A stretch of 14,255 bases of DNA from an uncultured Clostridia bacterium (GTDB lineage Bacteria; Bacillota; Clostridia; Oscillospirales; Ruminococcaceae): the NCBI GenBank assembly GCA_945835425.1, contig CAMAJC010000015.1, positions 1 through 14,255 of the forward strand, in the 5' to 3' direction. Each line of letters begins with the position of its first letter. Positions within the stretch are counted from its first letter, which is position 1. Below, in pieces: positions 6,888-14,202 of the stretch. Below the pieces are notes generated by a model. The model worked only from the letters and a program-made list of their open reading frames with translations. It ran no database searches and was not told the origin of the DNA. Made by a program: the position numbers and the translations under genes.

Positions 6888-7538
6888 CTATATGGAAACA
6901 GAAAACAGCTCCCATGGGTACCCTTTCGGCAGGCAGCAGCCGTCGACCTTCTTCCCGTCCGGCGCTGTGAAGGCGATATGATACGACCAGAGGGCGATGC
7001 CGTCCAGATTTACGCGGCTCCCGTATTTACCGTCGCCCATGAGCGGCATCTTCCGGGAGGAGAACTGGACGCGGATCTGGTGGCTGCGGCCGGTTTCGAG
7101 GGCGATTTTGACCAGCGACCAGGGCTGTCCGTCCCGATCGATCGTTTCCAACAGCTGATAATGCAGCACCGCTTCTTTTACGCCCTTGCGCATCCGCTGT
7201 ACCACAAAGGATTTGTTGCGGGAAGAGTCTTTAAACAGCAGGTCGCGAAAGGTTCCGGACGGTTCAGCCGGGACGCCCTGGACAACTGCGAGGTATTCTT
7301 TTGTAAAATGATGGTCGGCGACCAGAGCCGACAGCTTTCCGGTCATTTCCGGACGCTTGCTGTAGAGCATGACACCGCCGACGATCCGGTCCAGCCGATG
7401 GACGCAGCCTACATATCCACCGCCGAGGTACTCCCGCAGAAGTGCCGGCATTGTCTCTTGTCCCGGCGTGTCCTCCGACAGGACACCTGCCGGTTTTACC
7501 GCCAGCAGCAGGTTTTTATCTTCATAGAGAATCTCCAT
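6888..7538 (-). CDS. RluA-family RNA pseudouridine synthase
   Basis: A 216-residue enzyme that isomerises a uridine in RNA to pseudouridine. The RluA-family catalytic motif reads VHRLDRIVGGVML with D50 as the catalytic aspartate. Here valine replaces the common threonine or proline of HRLDxxTSG, a tolerated variant. Near residues 160-170 ETGRSHQIRVQFSS is the second family signature, followed by PLMGDGKYGS. No S4 RNA-binding domain precedes the catalytic domain, so it is the short form of the family. Start ATG 7538 has an AAGGAG site overlapping the stop of the upstream peptidyl-tRNA hydrolase gene (TAAGGAG). This makes it the middle gene of a tightly coupled operon. Target site (rRNA or tRNA) cannot be assigned. 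Confidence 0.92.
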   Translation of the reverse strand: MEILYEDKNLLLAVKPAGVLSEDTPGQETMPALLREYLGGGYVGCVHRLDRIVGGVMLYSKRPEMTGKLSALVADHHFTKEYLAVVQGVPAEPSGTFRDLLFKDSSRNKSFVVQRMRKGVKEAVLHYQLLETIDRDGQPWSLVKIALETGRSHQIRVQFSSRKMPLMGDGKYGSRVNLDGIALWSYHIAFTAPDGKKVDGCCLPKGYPWELFSVSI

Positions 7539-7547
7539 AAGCGCTCC

Positions 7548-7970
7548 TTAATACAGCGGCAGGCTGCCGGTCAGCGGCTCGACCTGCTCGGAAGTAAGCG
7601 GCTCCAGAGCCAGACAGGTGTAGGTCGGCTGGCCATGGAACTCGGTCATGCCAGCGTCCTGAATCAGGGCAGAAATAAAGCCCATCTCTCTGGCGCGGCG
7701 GTCGATGTCCAGCAGCTCCTCCTCAGAATCCACATAGACGCAGATCTTCGCAACGCCGTACTGAAACCATTCGGACAGCGGCGTCGGCTCCTTCCCCGCA
7801 GGATCGACGGTGACATAGCGGCCGTCCTCCCGCAGATCGGAAAGCCTTCCCTCTCGCTTCAGGGCCAGCAGCACCGCTTCGACGCAGGCGTGCCCGGCCT
7901 GGGCGGCAATTTTTCCTTTGCGCATCTTTAAATCGCGGCGCATGACGATCATCTGTTTTGCAGTATACAT
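7548..7970 (-). CDS. Peptidyl-tRNA hydrolase of the archaeal/eukaryotic PTH2 type
   Basis: A 140-residue protein that recycles peptidyl-tRNA by cleaving the ester between peptide and tRNA. The N terminus reads KQMIVMRRDLKMRKGKIAAQAGHACV, the PTH2 signature with the K18-G19-K20 loop and Q24/H27. The middle KICVYVDSEEELLDI and the end QDAGMTEFHGQPTYTCLALEP match the family's second half. Usual PTH2 length is about 115-140, so it is complete. It is unrelated in fold to the common bacterial Pth (about 190 residues), which this genome probably also encodes elsewhere. It is the first gene of the operon, with promoter 8014-8042 and a GGAGAAAAG site before ATG 7970. The downstream genes also touch RNA or nucleotides, giving a loose translation-quality theme. 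Confidence 0.88.
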   Translation of the reverse strand: MYTAKQMIVMRRDLKMRKGKIAAQAGHACVEAVLLALKREGRLSDLREDGRYVTVDPAGKEPTPLSEWFQYGVAKICVYVDSEEELLDIDRRAREMGFISALIQDAGMTEFHGQPTYTCLALEPLTSEQVEPLTGSLPLY

Positions 7971-8013
7971 AACTTTTCTCCATTCCTATCTGTGGAAACG
8001 TATTCTTTTCCCT

Positions 8014-8042
8014 ATTTTAGCACAGGGGACAGTTCTCTGCAA
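8014..8042 (-). promoter_or_regulatory. Promoter of the three-gene pth2-type operon
   Basis: On the minus strand the -35 box TTGCAG (8042-8037) and -10 box TAAAAT (8019-8014) are 17 bases apart, with a TGC extension just before the -10 box. Start of transcription is expected near 8007, about 37 bases before the ATG at 7970. One promoter appears to serve pth2, the pseudouridine synthase and HIT-GNAT, because their gaps are only 9 and 12 bases. Confidence 0.75.
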
Positions 8043-8092
8043 CTGCCAAAATGGCCGTCCAATTATTGTTGCATGCGCAAAAGAAAAATTTG

Positions 8093-8101
8093 TGGTACAA
8101 T
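8093..8101 (+). promoter_or_regulatory. Extended -10 promoter for the ECF sigma/anti-sigma operon
   Basis: TGGTACAAT gives an extended -10 element (TGn before TACAAT at 8096-8101). No good -35 box lies at 16-18 bases: TTGCAT at 8069-8074 is 21 bases away. Transcription would start near 8108, about 46 bases before the ATG. I saw no obvious ECF-type autoregulatory promoter (such as an AAC-rich -35) here. Confidence 0.55.
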
Positions 8102-8153
8102 ATGTTAGAAATAAAAACAGTTTGCGAGTATACAGGTGAAGGGAGAGAAATGT

Positions 8154-8714
8154 ATGGACGACGAAATGATTCTGGCGCTTTACTGGCAGCGGAATGAATC
8201 GGCGATCACCGCTTCGGCGGAGAAATACGGCGGTTACTGCGGCGCCATCGCCGGGCAGCTGCTCCAAAACCGGCAGGACGCCGAGGAAGTGCTCAATGAC
8301 ACCTGGCTCGGTGCATGGAACGCGATTCCGCCGCACCGTCCCTCCATCCTCCGCACCTTTTTAGGGCGCATCACCCGCAATCTCGCTTTCAGCCGCTATC
8401 GGGAAAATAACGCCAAAAAACGCGGCGGCGGCGAAATACAGCTGGTTTTGGAGGAACTGAAGGAAGTGCTGCCTGCACAGCGGCTCCCGGAGGAGGAGCT
8501 GGAAAGCAAGGAACTGGGCAGGCTTTTGACGGGTTTCCTGCAAAGACTCCCGCAGCGGGAACGGAATGTTTTTATCCGGCGGTACTGGTACGCGGAAAGC
8601 AGCGAACAGATCGGAAAACGCTTTAATATGAAACCGAGTGCGGTGCTGGTCAGCCTGTCCCGCACACGGAAAAAGCTGAGAATGTTTCTGGAAAGGGAGG
8701 GAATCGCTATATGA
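8154..8714 (+). CDS. ECF-type RNA polymerase sigma factor
   Basis: A 186-residue sigma-70 family regulator with only regions 2 and 4. Region 2 spans about 17-87 (DAEEVLNDTWLGAWNAIPPHRP, then FLGRITRNLAFSRYR, the core-binding and -10-recognition helices). Region 4 spans about 125-183 (FLQRLPQRERNVFIRRYWY, then the EQIGKRFNMKPSAVLVSLSRTRKKL helix-turn-helix that reads the -35 box). The frame could begin at a GTG at 8136, but that overlaps the ribosome binding site. ATG 8154 with AAGGGAG eight bases upstream is preferred. Its stop overlaps the next gene's start in an ATGA (8711-8714), the usual arrangement of a sigma factor with its membrane partner. The KRGGG linker (about 89-93) is one I associate with a clostridial ECF group whose signals are largely unknown. 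Confidence 0.92.
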   Translation: MDDEMILALYWQRNESAITASAEKYGGYCGAIAGQLLQNRQDAEEVLNDTWLGAWNAIPPHRPSILRTFLGRITRNLAFSRYRENNAKKRGGGEIQLVLEELKEVLPAQRLPEEELESKELGRLLTGFLQRLPQRERNVFIRRYWYAESSEQIGKRFNMKPSAVLVSLSRTRKKLRMFLEREGIAI

Positions 8715-9919
8715 AACGGGAGGAAAAGCTGTTTGAAGCCATCGGAGAGATCGGGGATGAGCTGCTGCTGGAAAGCGAAAAGCAGCAAAAAAGCAGGCGC
8801 TGGCTGTGGATTCCGGCGGCAGCCTGTGTCTGTCTGGCCGCTGTGGGGAGCGCAAAACTGCTGTGGATGCCAGCTGAAACAGAAGCTAACCCTGACCTGC
8901 CGATGCTGGAAATATCAACGGACGCCGCGACGATGGGGTTTGAGGGGTATATGGCTTATGACGCGTCGGAGCTGGTCAGCGGCAACCCGTGGCAGGAAAC
9001 CGATAAGATTACGATGCTGCCGGTCTATCGGAATCAGGTGTCCTATAATGAATATGGCCAGCAGACCGGCGGTGACTTTGAAGATATGCACGCTCTCCTG
9101 CTGGATGTGGCAGGAAGGCTCGGGCTGGACACCGATACGCTTCCCATCACGGACGATATGCCGGATGAAGAGAGCCGGGCGAAAATAACCGAAAAATTTG
9201 CCGCAGTGGGCGAAGAAGTTCCCGAAGGGTATTTTGTCCCCACAAAGCTGAAAGCCTGTCAGAACGGGATTGAAATTGAGGTCGGACAGGATCTGACGGC
9301 GGCTATCTCCTTTGACCCTGCCGTTTCCCTGCCGGATGGGTACAATTTTACCCATTATGCGTCTTATGGCGAGGTTCAGGAGACAGCGGATTATTTGGAA
9401 ACAACCTACGCGGCTCTCATCGGCGCGGAAAAGCCGCAGCGCAATATTTACGGCGGCGATTACGACATCAATGGGAATCAGTTTTATCATATCGAGTTTT
9501 TCGACGGCAGCGGAGACAAAGTCCGGCAGATCATCAACTACAATTTTAACCGGACGGCCTTTTACTGCGATGACGACGGGAAGCTGTTTCTGGCGCGTGT
9601 CTATCAGCCGGATTTGTCTGAAAAGATCGGGGATTATCCGGTGATTACCGCTGCGGACGCGAAGGAACTTTTGCTGGAGGGAAACTATATCACGACGGTC
9701 CCCTATGAAATGCCCGGCGAGGAATATCTGGCCAAAACCGAGCTGGTCTACCGGACAGGCAATGGAGAAGAATATTTCATGCCTTACTACCGGTTTTATG
9801 TGGAGGTGCCCGAACTGGAACAGGATAACGGGCTGAAAACGTTCGGCGCTTACTACGTCCCGGCAGTTTCGCAGGCGTATATCACAGAAATGCCCGTTTG
9901 GGATGGGAGTTTTAACTAA
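8711..9919 (+). CDS. Single-pass membrane protein with large extracytoplasmic domain, probable anti-sigma/sensor for the ECF sigma factor
   Basis: A 402-residue protein with a short charged cytoplasmic head (1-30, MKREEKLFEAIGEIGDELL), one membrane helix at about 31-53 (WLWIPAAACVCLAAVGSAKLLWM), and an acidic outside domain of about 350 residues rich in Tyr, Asp and Gly. I recognise no named fold in the outside part. There are no enzyme motifs, no repeats, and only two cysteines in the ectodomain. The four-base overlap with the sigma gene implies translational coupling and a fixed ratio, which is why an anti-sigma role is inferred. The cytoplasmic head is too short for a classical zinc anti-sigma domain and lacks its HxxxCxxC motif, so sigma binding would be through a simple amphipathic segment. 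It could instead be an effector controlled by the sigma factor. Confidence 0.75.
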   Translation: MKREEKLFEAIGEIGDELLLESEKQQKSRRWLWIPAAACVCLAAVGSAKLLWMPAETEANPDLPMLEISTDAATMGFEGYMAYDASELVSGNPWQETDKITMLPVYRNQVSYNEYGQQTGGDFEDMHALLLDVAGRLGLDTDTLPITDDMPDEESRAKITEKFAAVGEEVPEGYFVPTKLKACQNGIEIEVGQDLTAAISFDPAVSLPDGYNFTHYASYGEVQETADYLETTYAALIGAEKPQRNIYGGDYDINGNQFYHIEFFDGSGDKVRQIINYNFNRTAFYCDDDGKLFLARVYQPDLSEKIGDYPVITAADAKELLLEGNYITTVPYEMPGEEYLAKTELVYRTGNGEEYFMPYYRFYVEVPELEQDNGLKTFGAYYVPAVSQAYITEMPVWDGSFN

Positions 9920-10065
9920 AATCCGCAAAAATTCCCATTTTTTGTCCAAAAGCCCTTGCTTTTTTCTCCAAAATGCGATACAATAATTTATGCTGTTTGA
10001 TACTTTAACGCATAGACGTATAAACACATAAAAACACAAAAGTTTTTGCTCAGGAGGAAAAGCAA
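9920..10065 (+). promoter_or_regulatory. Intergenic region with promoter of the acyl-CoA ligase gene (TTGCTT 9956-9961, TACAAT 9979-9984)
   Basis: The -35 box TTGCTT and -10 box TACAAT are 17 bases apart, so transcription should start near 9991 with a leader of about 75 bases. Upstream, CAAAAA (9926-9931) can pair with TTTTTG (9939-9944), a weak AT hairpin that may help end the sigma operon, but I see no convincing terminator. The leader is too short for a T-box riboswitch. AGGAGG at 10052-10057 lies 8 bases from the ligase ATG. Confidence 0.75.
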
Positions 10066-11706
10066 ATGCCCATTACCGATATTCTTGAAAGAAACTGTAA
10101 GCTGTACGGGGACGAGGTCTGCCTGGTAGAATTAAACCCCGAAGTCCCGGAAGACCGCCGTACCTGGCGGGATTACGAACTGATCCAGCCCACCGCCTCT
10201 TCCTGCTACCGCCGGGAGATCACCTGGAACGTGTTCAACGAAAAGGCCAACCGGTTCGCCAATCTCCTGCTCTCCCGCGGCATCGGCAAAGGGAGCAAGG
10301 TCGCGATTCTGCTGATGAACGGCATCGAGTGGCTGCCGATCTATTTCGGCGTCCTCAAAACCGGCGCGCTGGCTGTCCCGATGAACTTCCGCTTCTCGTC
10401 GGACGAGATTGAATACTGCCTCAATCTGTCGGATGCAAATGTTTTGGTATTCGGCCCGGAATTTATCGGCCGTATCGAGGAGATTGCCGACCGGATTCTG
10501 GACGGAAAGCTGCTCTTTTTCGTCGGCGACCACTGCCCCACCTTCGCGGAAAGCTACAACATCCTGACCGCCAACTGCTCCAGCCAGTCCCCGATGATCA
10601 AGCTGACCGACCAGGACGACGCGGCCATCTACTTCTCCTCCGGCACGACCGGTTTCCCGAAGGCGATTTTACATAACCATGAGAGCCTGATGCACTCCTG
10701 CAAGGTCGAGCAGAACCACCATTCGACCAGTCATGACGATGTTTTCCTCTGCATCCCGCCGCTTTACCATACGGGCGCGAAGATGCACTGGTTCGGCTCC
10801 TTCCTCGAGGGCGGCAAAGCGGTGCTGCTCAAGGGTACCAAGCCGAAATTCATTCTGGACGCCGTTTCGCAGGAGAAATGTACGATCGTCTGGCTGCTGG
10901 TTCCCTGGGCGCAGGATATTCTGGACGCAATCGAGCGCGGGGAAATCCATCTGGAGGACTACGAGCTGTCCCAGTGGCGGCTGATGCACATCGGCGCACA
11001 GCCGGTTCCGCCGTCCCTTATCAAGCGCTGGAAAGAATACTTCCCGAACCATCAGTACGACACCAACTACGGCCTGTCGGAATCGATCGGCCCCGGCTGC
11101 GTCCATCTGGGCGTCGAAAACATCCACAAGGTCGGCGCAATCGGCATCCCCGGCTACGGCTGGCAGGTCAAGATTATGGAAGACGGCCATGAGGTCAAAC
11201 AGGGCGATGTCGGCGAGCTCTGCGTCAAAGGCCCCGGCGTTATGACCTGCTATTACAAAGACCCCAAAGCCACCGAAGAGGTCCTGAAGGACGGCTGGCT
11301 CTACACCGGCGACATGGCGATGCAGGACGAGGACGGGTTCTACTATCTGGTCGACCGCAAAAAGGACGTTATCATCACCGGCGGCGAGAACCTCTACCCT
11401 GTCCAGATCGAGGACTTTATCCGCGGCTGCCCCTTTGTCAGCGACGTCGCCGTTATCGGCCTGCCTGACCCGCGTCTGGGCGAAATCGCTGCGGCCATTG
11501 TCCAGGTCAAGAAGGGCGTTGCCTGCACCGAGGAGGACATCAACAAATTCTGCCTCGGAATGCCCCGCTACAAACGGCCGCGCAAGATCATCTTCATGGA
11601 CGTTCCCCGCAACGCCACCGGCAAGATCGAAAAGCCGAAGCTGCGGCAGATGTTCGCGGCTGACCGGCTTGTCGGCAAAGAATCCGGCGTAACGGCTGGG
11701 GATTAA
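10066..11706 (+). CDS. AMP-forming acyl-CoA synthetase (ANL superfamily), possibly arylacetate-CoA ligase
   Basis: A 546-residue enzyme that activates a carboxylic acid with ATP to an acyl-adenylate and then to the CoA thioester. All core motifs are present: P-loop SSGTTGFPK at 191-199, YGLSES at 335-340, YTGD with D416 (ribose binding), DRKKDVIITGGEN at 430-442 (hinge and CoA side), and NATGK with the catalytic K520 near the C terminus. An N-terminal insertion at about 23-52 (from NPEVPEDRR to YRREITW) distinguishes it from typical FadD. It is not of the shorter PaaK type usually found beside iorAB. IorA follows after 128 bases on the same strand, so an arylacetate (phenylacetate, indoleacetate, hydroxyphenylacetate) is a plausible substrate, but this is inference. 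A fatty or other aromatic acid cannot be excluded. No membrane segments are present, so it is cytoplasmic. Confidence 0.88.
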   Translation: MPITDILERNCKLYGDEVCLVELNPEVPEDRRTWRDYELIQPTASSCYRREITWNVFNEKANRFANLLLSRGIGKGSKVAILLMNGIEWLPIYFGVLKTGALAVPMNFRFSSDEIEYCLNLSDANVLVFGPEFIGRIEEIADRILDGKLLFFVGDHCPTFAESYNILTANCSSQSPMIKLTDQDDAAIYFSSGTTGFPKAILHNHESLMHSCKVEQNHHSTSHDDVFLCIPPLYHTGAKMHWFGSFLEGGKAVLLKGTKPKFILDAVSQEKCTIVWLLVPWAQDILDAIERGEIHLEDYELSQWRLMHIGAQPVPPSLIKRWKEYFPNHQYDTNYGLSESIGPGCVHLGVENIHKVGAIGIPGYGWQVKIMEDGHEVKQGDVGELCVKGPGVMTCYYKDPKATEEVLKDGWLYTGDMAMQDEDGFYYLVDRKKDVIITGGENLYPVQIEDFIRGCPFVSDVAVIGLPDPRLGEIAAAIVQVKKGVACTEEDINKFCLGMPRYKRPRKIIFMDVPRNATGKIEKPKLRQMFAADRLVGKESGVTAGD

Positions 11707-11726
11707 CACTGCACCGCGTTAAAGCC

Positions 11727-11755
11727 TTGCCAAAATCGACAGGATATGATACAAT
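11727..11755 (+). promoter_or_regulatory. Internal promoter for iorAB
   Basis: TTGCCA (11727-11732) and TACAAT (11750-11755) are separated by 17 bases. Expected start is near 11762, inside the first arm of the hairpin at 11760-11788. The oxidoreductase genes can thus be transcribed without the ligase. Confidence 0.75.
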
Positions 11756-11759
11756 AAAG

Positions 11760-11793
11760 GGCAGCCGGAGCTTTTCGTTTCGGCTGCCTTTAC
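11760..11793 (+). terminator. Hairpin between ligase and iorA: weak terminator, attenuator or 5'-end stabiliser
   Basis: GGCAGCCG (11760-11767) pairs perfectly with CGGCTGCC (11781-11788) around a 13-base loop, followed only by TTTAC. The short T-run makes it an inefficient terminator for the ligase transcript. Because the iorA promoter starts within its left arm, the short transcript would carry the stem at its very 5' end. Confidence 0.5.
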
Positions 11794-11834
11794 ATATAAA
11801 TACCCCTTACATAAAAGTTTGAAAGGAAATTCCG

Positions 11835-13559
11835 ATGAAAGAGTTAATGCTTGGCAACGCCGCCATCGCCCGCGGCATGTATGAGGCCGGATGCAGGGTC
11901 GTATCCAGCTACCCCGGCACACCCTCGACCGAGATCACCGAAGAAGCGGTCAAATTCCCCGAAATCTACTGCGAATGGGCGCCCAATGAGAAGGTCGCGG
12001 TCGAGACGGCTTTCGGCGCGAGTCTCGCCGGTGTGCGCAGCGCCTGCGCGATGAAGCACGTCGGCTTAAATGTCGCTGCCGACCCCGTTTTCACTATCTC
12101 CTATATTGGCGTGCATGGCGGCATGGTCATCTGCGTCGCCGACGACCCCGGTATGCACTCCTCCCAGAACGAGCAGGATTCCCGCCATTACGCCAAGGCT
12201 GCGAAGATCCCGATGCTGGAACCGGCTGACAGCGAAGAAGCCCTCCGGTTCACCAAGCTGGCCTTTGACCTGTCGGAAGAATACAACACGCCGGTTTTCA
12301 TGAAGATGTGCACCCGCATCGCCCACTCCCAGTCGGTCGTCGAGACCGGTGAGCGTGTCGAGCGCGAAACCATCCCCTACGTCAAGGACACCCACAACGT
12401 CATGACCCCGGCAAACGCCAAGGTCCGCCATCCGATCGTCGAAGAACGCACCAGAAAGCTCATCGATTGGGCTGAGACTGCGCCTGTCAACCGGGTCGAA
12501 ATGGGCGGAACCGAGATCGGCATCATCACCTCCTCTACCTCCTATCAGTATGTTAAAGAGGTTTTCGGGGACAGCGTCAGCGTGCTGAAGCTGGGCATGG
12601 TCTGGCCGCTGCCGGAGAAGCTGATCCGGGATTTCGCGGACAAGGTGGGAACACTCTATGTCGTCGAGGAGCTGGACCCGTTTATCGAGGAGCACTGCAG
12701 ACAGATGGGGCTCACCGTCGTCGGCAAGGAAAAGCTCCCGATCTGCGATGAGTTCTCCCAGAATATGCTGGCGGAGAAATTCGGCCTGCCGGTGGCGCCT
12801 TCCCGCAAGCTGGACGAGGTCATTCCCGTCCGTCCGCCGGTCATGTGCTCCGGCTGCCCGCACAGAGGCATCTTCTACACCCTGATGAAACAGAAATGTA
12901 CCGTCATCGGCGATATCGGCTGCTACACCCTCGGCAGCGCCGCTCCCCTGTCGGCCATGGACATCAATATCTGCATGGGCGCGTCCGTTTCGGCTGAGCA
13001 CGGCTTCAACGTCGCCCTCGGACAAGAGTCCCAGAACAAGACCGTTTCGGTCATCGGCGACTCGACCTTCGTCCATTCGGGCATGACCAGCCTGTGCAAC
13101 ATCGCCTACAACCAGTCGGCCTCCACCGTCATCATCCTCGACAACTCGATCACCGGCATGACCGGCCATCAGCAGAACCCCACCACCGGCTACAACATCA
13201 AGGGCGACCCGGCAGGCAAGATCGACCTCGAAGCCCTCTGCCGTTCGATGGGCATTGAACGCGTGCGGGTCGTCGACCCCTATGACCTCGCCCAGTGCGA
13301 CGCGGTGCTGAAAGAGGAACTGAGCGTGGATGAACCCTCGGTCATTATCAGCCGACGTCCCTGCGTCCTCCTCAAATCCGTCAAGACCGCTCCCGCTCTC
13401 CATGTGGACAAGGACAAATGCCGCGGCTGCAAGGCTTGCATGAAGATGGGCTGCCCGTCGATCAGCATGAAGGACGGGAAAGCAGCCGTTGACCCGACCC
13501 TCTGCGTCGGATGCGGCGTCTGCCAGCAGCTCTGCCACTTTGACGCACTCTGCAGATAA
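11835..13559 (+). CDS. iorA: Indolepyruvate:ferredoxin oxidoreductase, alpha subunit
   Basis: A 574-residue catalytic subunit of the enzyme that oxidatively decarboxylates aryl pyruvates to arylacetyl-CoA, passing electrons to ferredoxin (or the reverse). The N-terminal half is the pyruvate:ferredoxin-oxidoreductase-like domain (SSYPGTPSTEI, EWAPNEKVAVETAFGAS, DDPGMHSSQNEQDSR). The thiamine diphosphate domain follows from about 340: CSGCPHRG, GDIGCYT at 359-365, GDSTFVHSG at 408-416 and the DNSITGMTGHQ loop with D436/N437. At the C terminus a ferredoxin domain carries two [4Fe-4S] sites, C529/C532/C535/C540 and C557/C560/C563/C567. The GAAAGGA site lies 7 bases before ATG 11835. Partner IorB follows after 22 bases. 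Length is at the short end for the family (archaeal forms are about 600-650), but no domain is missing. It acts in the cytoplasm and is oxygen-sensitive by family knowledge. Confidence 0.95.
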   Translation: MKELMLGNAAIARGMYEAGCRVVSSYPGTPSTEITEEAVKFPEIYCEWAPNEKVAVETAFGASLAGVRSACAMKHVGLNVAADPVFTISYIGVHGGMVICVADDPGMHSSQNEQDSRHYAKAAKIPMLEPADSEEALRFTKLAFDLSEEYNTPVFMKMCTRIAHSQSVVETGERVERETIPYVKDTHNVMTPANAKVRHPIVEERTRKLIDWAETAPVNRVEMGGTEIGIITSSTSYQYVKEVFGDSVSVLKLGMVWPLPEKLIRDFADKVGTLYVVEELDPFIEEHCRQMGLTVVGKEKLPICDEFSQNMLAEKFGLPVAPSRKLDEVIPVRPPVMCSGCPHRGIFYTLMKQKCTVIGDIGCYTLGSAAPLSAMDINICMGASVSAEHGFNVALGQESQNKTVSVIGDSTFVHSGMTSLCNIAYNQSASTVIILDNSITGMTGHQQNPTTGYNIKGDPAGKIDLEALCRSMGIERVRVVDPYDLAQCDAVLKEELSVDEPSVIISRRPCVLLKSVKTAPALHVDKDKCRGCKACMKMGCPSISMKDGKAAVDPTLCVGCGVCQQLCHFDALCR

Positions 13560-13581
13560 CTCAGAAAGGACAGATACACCT

Positions 13582-14154
13582 ATGACTAAAAATATTATGA
13601 TCGTCGGCGTCGGCGGCCAGGGAACGCTGCTGGCCAGCAAGATGCTGGGACGGCTGTTGTTAAACGAAGGGTACGACGTCAAGGTCTCGGAAGTCCACGG
13701 CATGAGCCAGCGCGGCGGCAGCGTCGTCACCTATGTCCGGTTCGGCGACAAGGTCGCTTCCCCGCTGATCGACAAAGGACAGGCGGACTTCATCCTCTCC
13801 TTTGAGAAGCTGGAAGCCGCCAGATGGCTTTCCTATTTAAAGGAAGACGGCCAGATCGTACTCAGCGACCAGGAAATCGACCCGATGCCGGTCGTCACCG
13901 GCGCCATGTCCTACCCGGAAAACCTGATCGAAAAGATGGAGGCGACCGGCGCCAAGGTCGACGCGATCCCGGCCCTGCAGCTTGCTATGGAGGCAGGTTC
14001 GGTCAAGGCTGTCAACATCGTTTTGATGGGCAGGCTTTCCCGCTATTTCCCCGAAATCCCGGAGGATAGCTGGATGGCGGCGCTGGACGCAGTCGTGCCG
14101 CCGAAGTTTAAGGAAATGAACGAAAAGGCCTTTGCGCTGGGAAGAGCGTACTGA
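13582..14154 (+). CDS. iorB: Indolepyruvate:ferredoxin oxidoreductase, beta (gamma-domain) subunit
   Basis: A 190-residue partner of IorA, corresponding to the gamma domain of pyruvate:ferredoxin oxidoreductases that helps bind CoA and completes the enzyme. It opens with NIMIVGVGGQGTLLASKML (GVGGQG at 9-14) and carries the family signature VHGMSQRGGSVVTYVRFG (from about residue 38) and the GQADFILSFEKLEAARWL segment. The open frame extends upstream to 13489, but that start lies inside the ferredoxin domain of iorA. ATG 13582, 11 bases after AGAAAGGA (13563-13570) and 22 bases after the iorA stop, is the real one. Spacing implies one transcript with iorA. The gene is complete, ending at 14154. 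Confidence 0.94.
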   Translation: MTKNIMIVGVGGQGTLLASKMLGRLLLNEGYDVKVSEVHGMSQRGGSVVTYVRFGDKVASPLIDKGQADFILSFEKLEAARWLSYLKEDGQIVLSDQEIDPMPVVTGAMSYPENLIEKMEATGAKVDAIPALQLAMEAGSVKAVNIVLMGRLSRYFPEIPEDSWMAALDAVVPPKFKEMNEKAFALGRAY

Positions 14155-14159
14155 GTCTG

Positions 14160-14202
14160 ATAAAAATCAAGAGGATGCAGGGAAACTGTGTCCTCTCAGA
14201 CT
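14160..14202 (-). terminator. Hairpin with T-tract on the minus strand downstream of iorB
   Basis: AGAGGATGCAG (14170-14180) pairs with CTGTGTCCTCT (14186-14196) using two G-U wobbles and a 5-base loop. On the minus strand the stem is followed by TGATTTTTAT, a usable U-tract. On the plus strand no T-run follows. An outer pair AGTCTGA (14154-14160) and TCAGACT (14196-14202) can extend it. It may end a convergent gene beyond the window, or be part of a dispersed repeat. Confidence 0.5.

Noticed and set aside
6699..7931. 410-residue plus-strand frame across the pth2/pseudouridine synthase region
   Set aside because: It runs antisense to three genes with clear family motifs and tight coupling; its own translation resembles no family.
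8069..8080. TTGCATGCGCAA near-palindrome between divergent promoters
   Set aside because: Only four-base arms are symmetric and the spacing to the promoters is not suggestive. Too weak to call an operator.
13489..13581. Upstream extension of iorB into iorA
   Set aside because: The extra residues are a frame-shifted reading of the iorA ferredoxin domain, and a ribosome binding site precedes ATG 13582.
12066..13730. 554-residue open frame on the minus strand opposite iorA
   Set aside because: It mirrors the codon phase of iorA, has no family motif and no ribosome binding site, and iorA and iorB are unambiguous on the other strand. GC-rich third positions create such long antisense frames.
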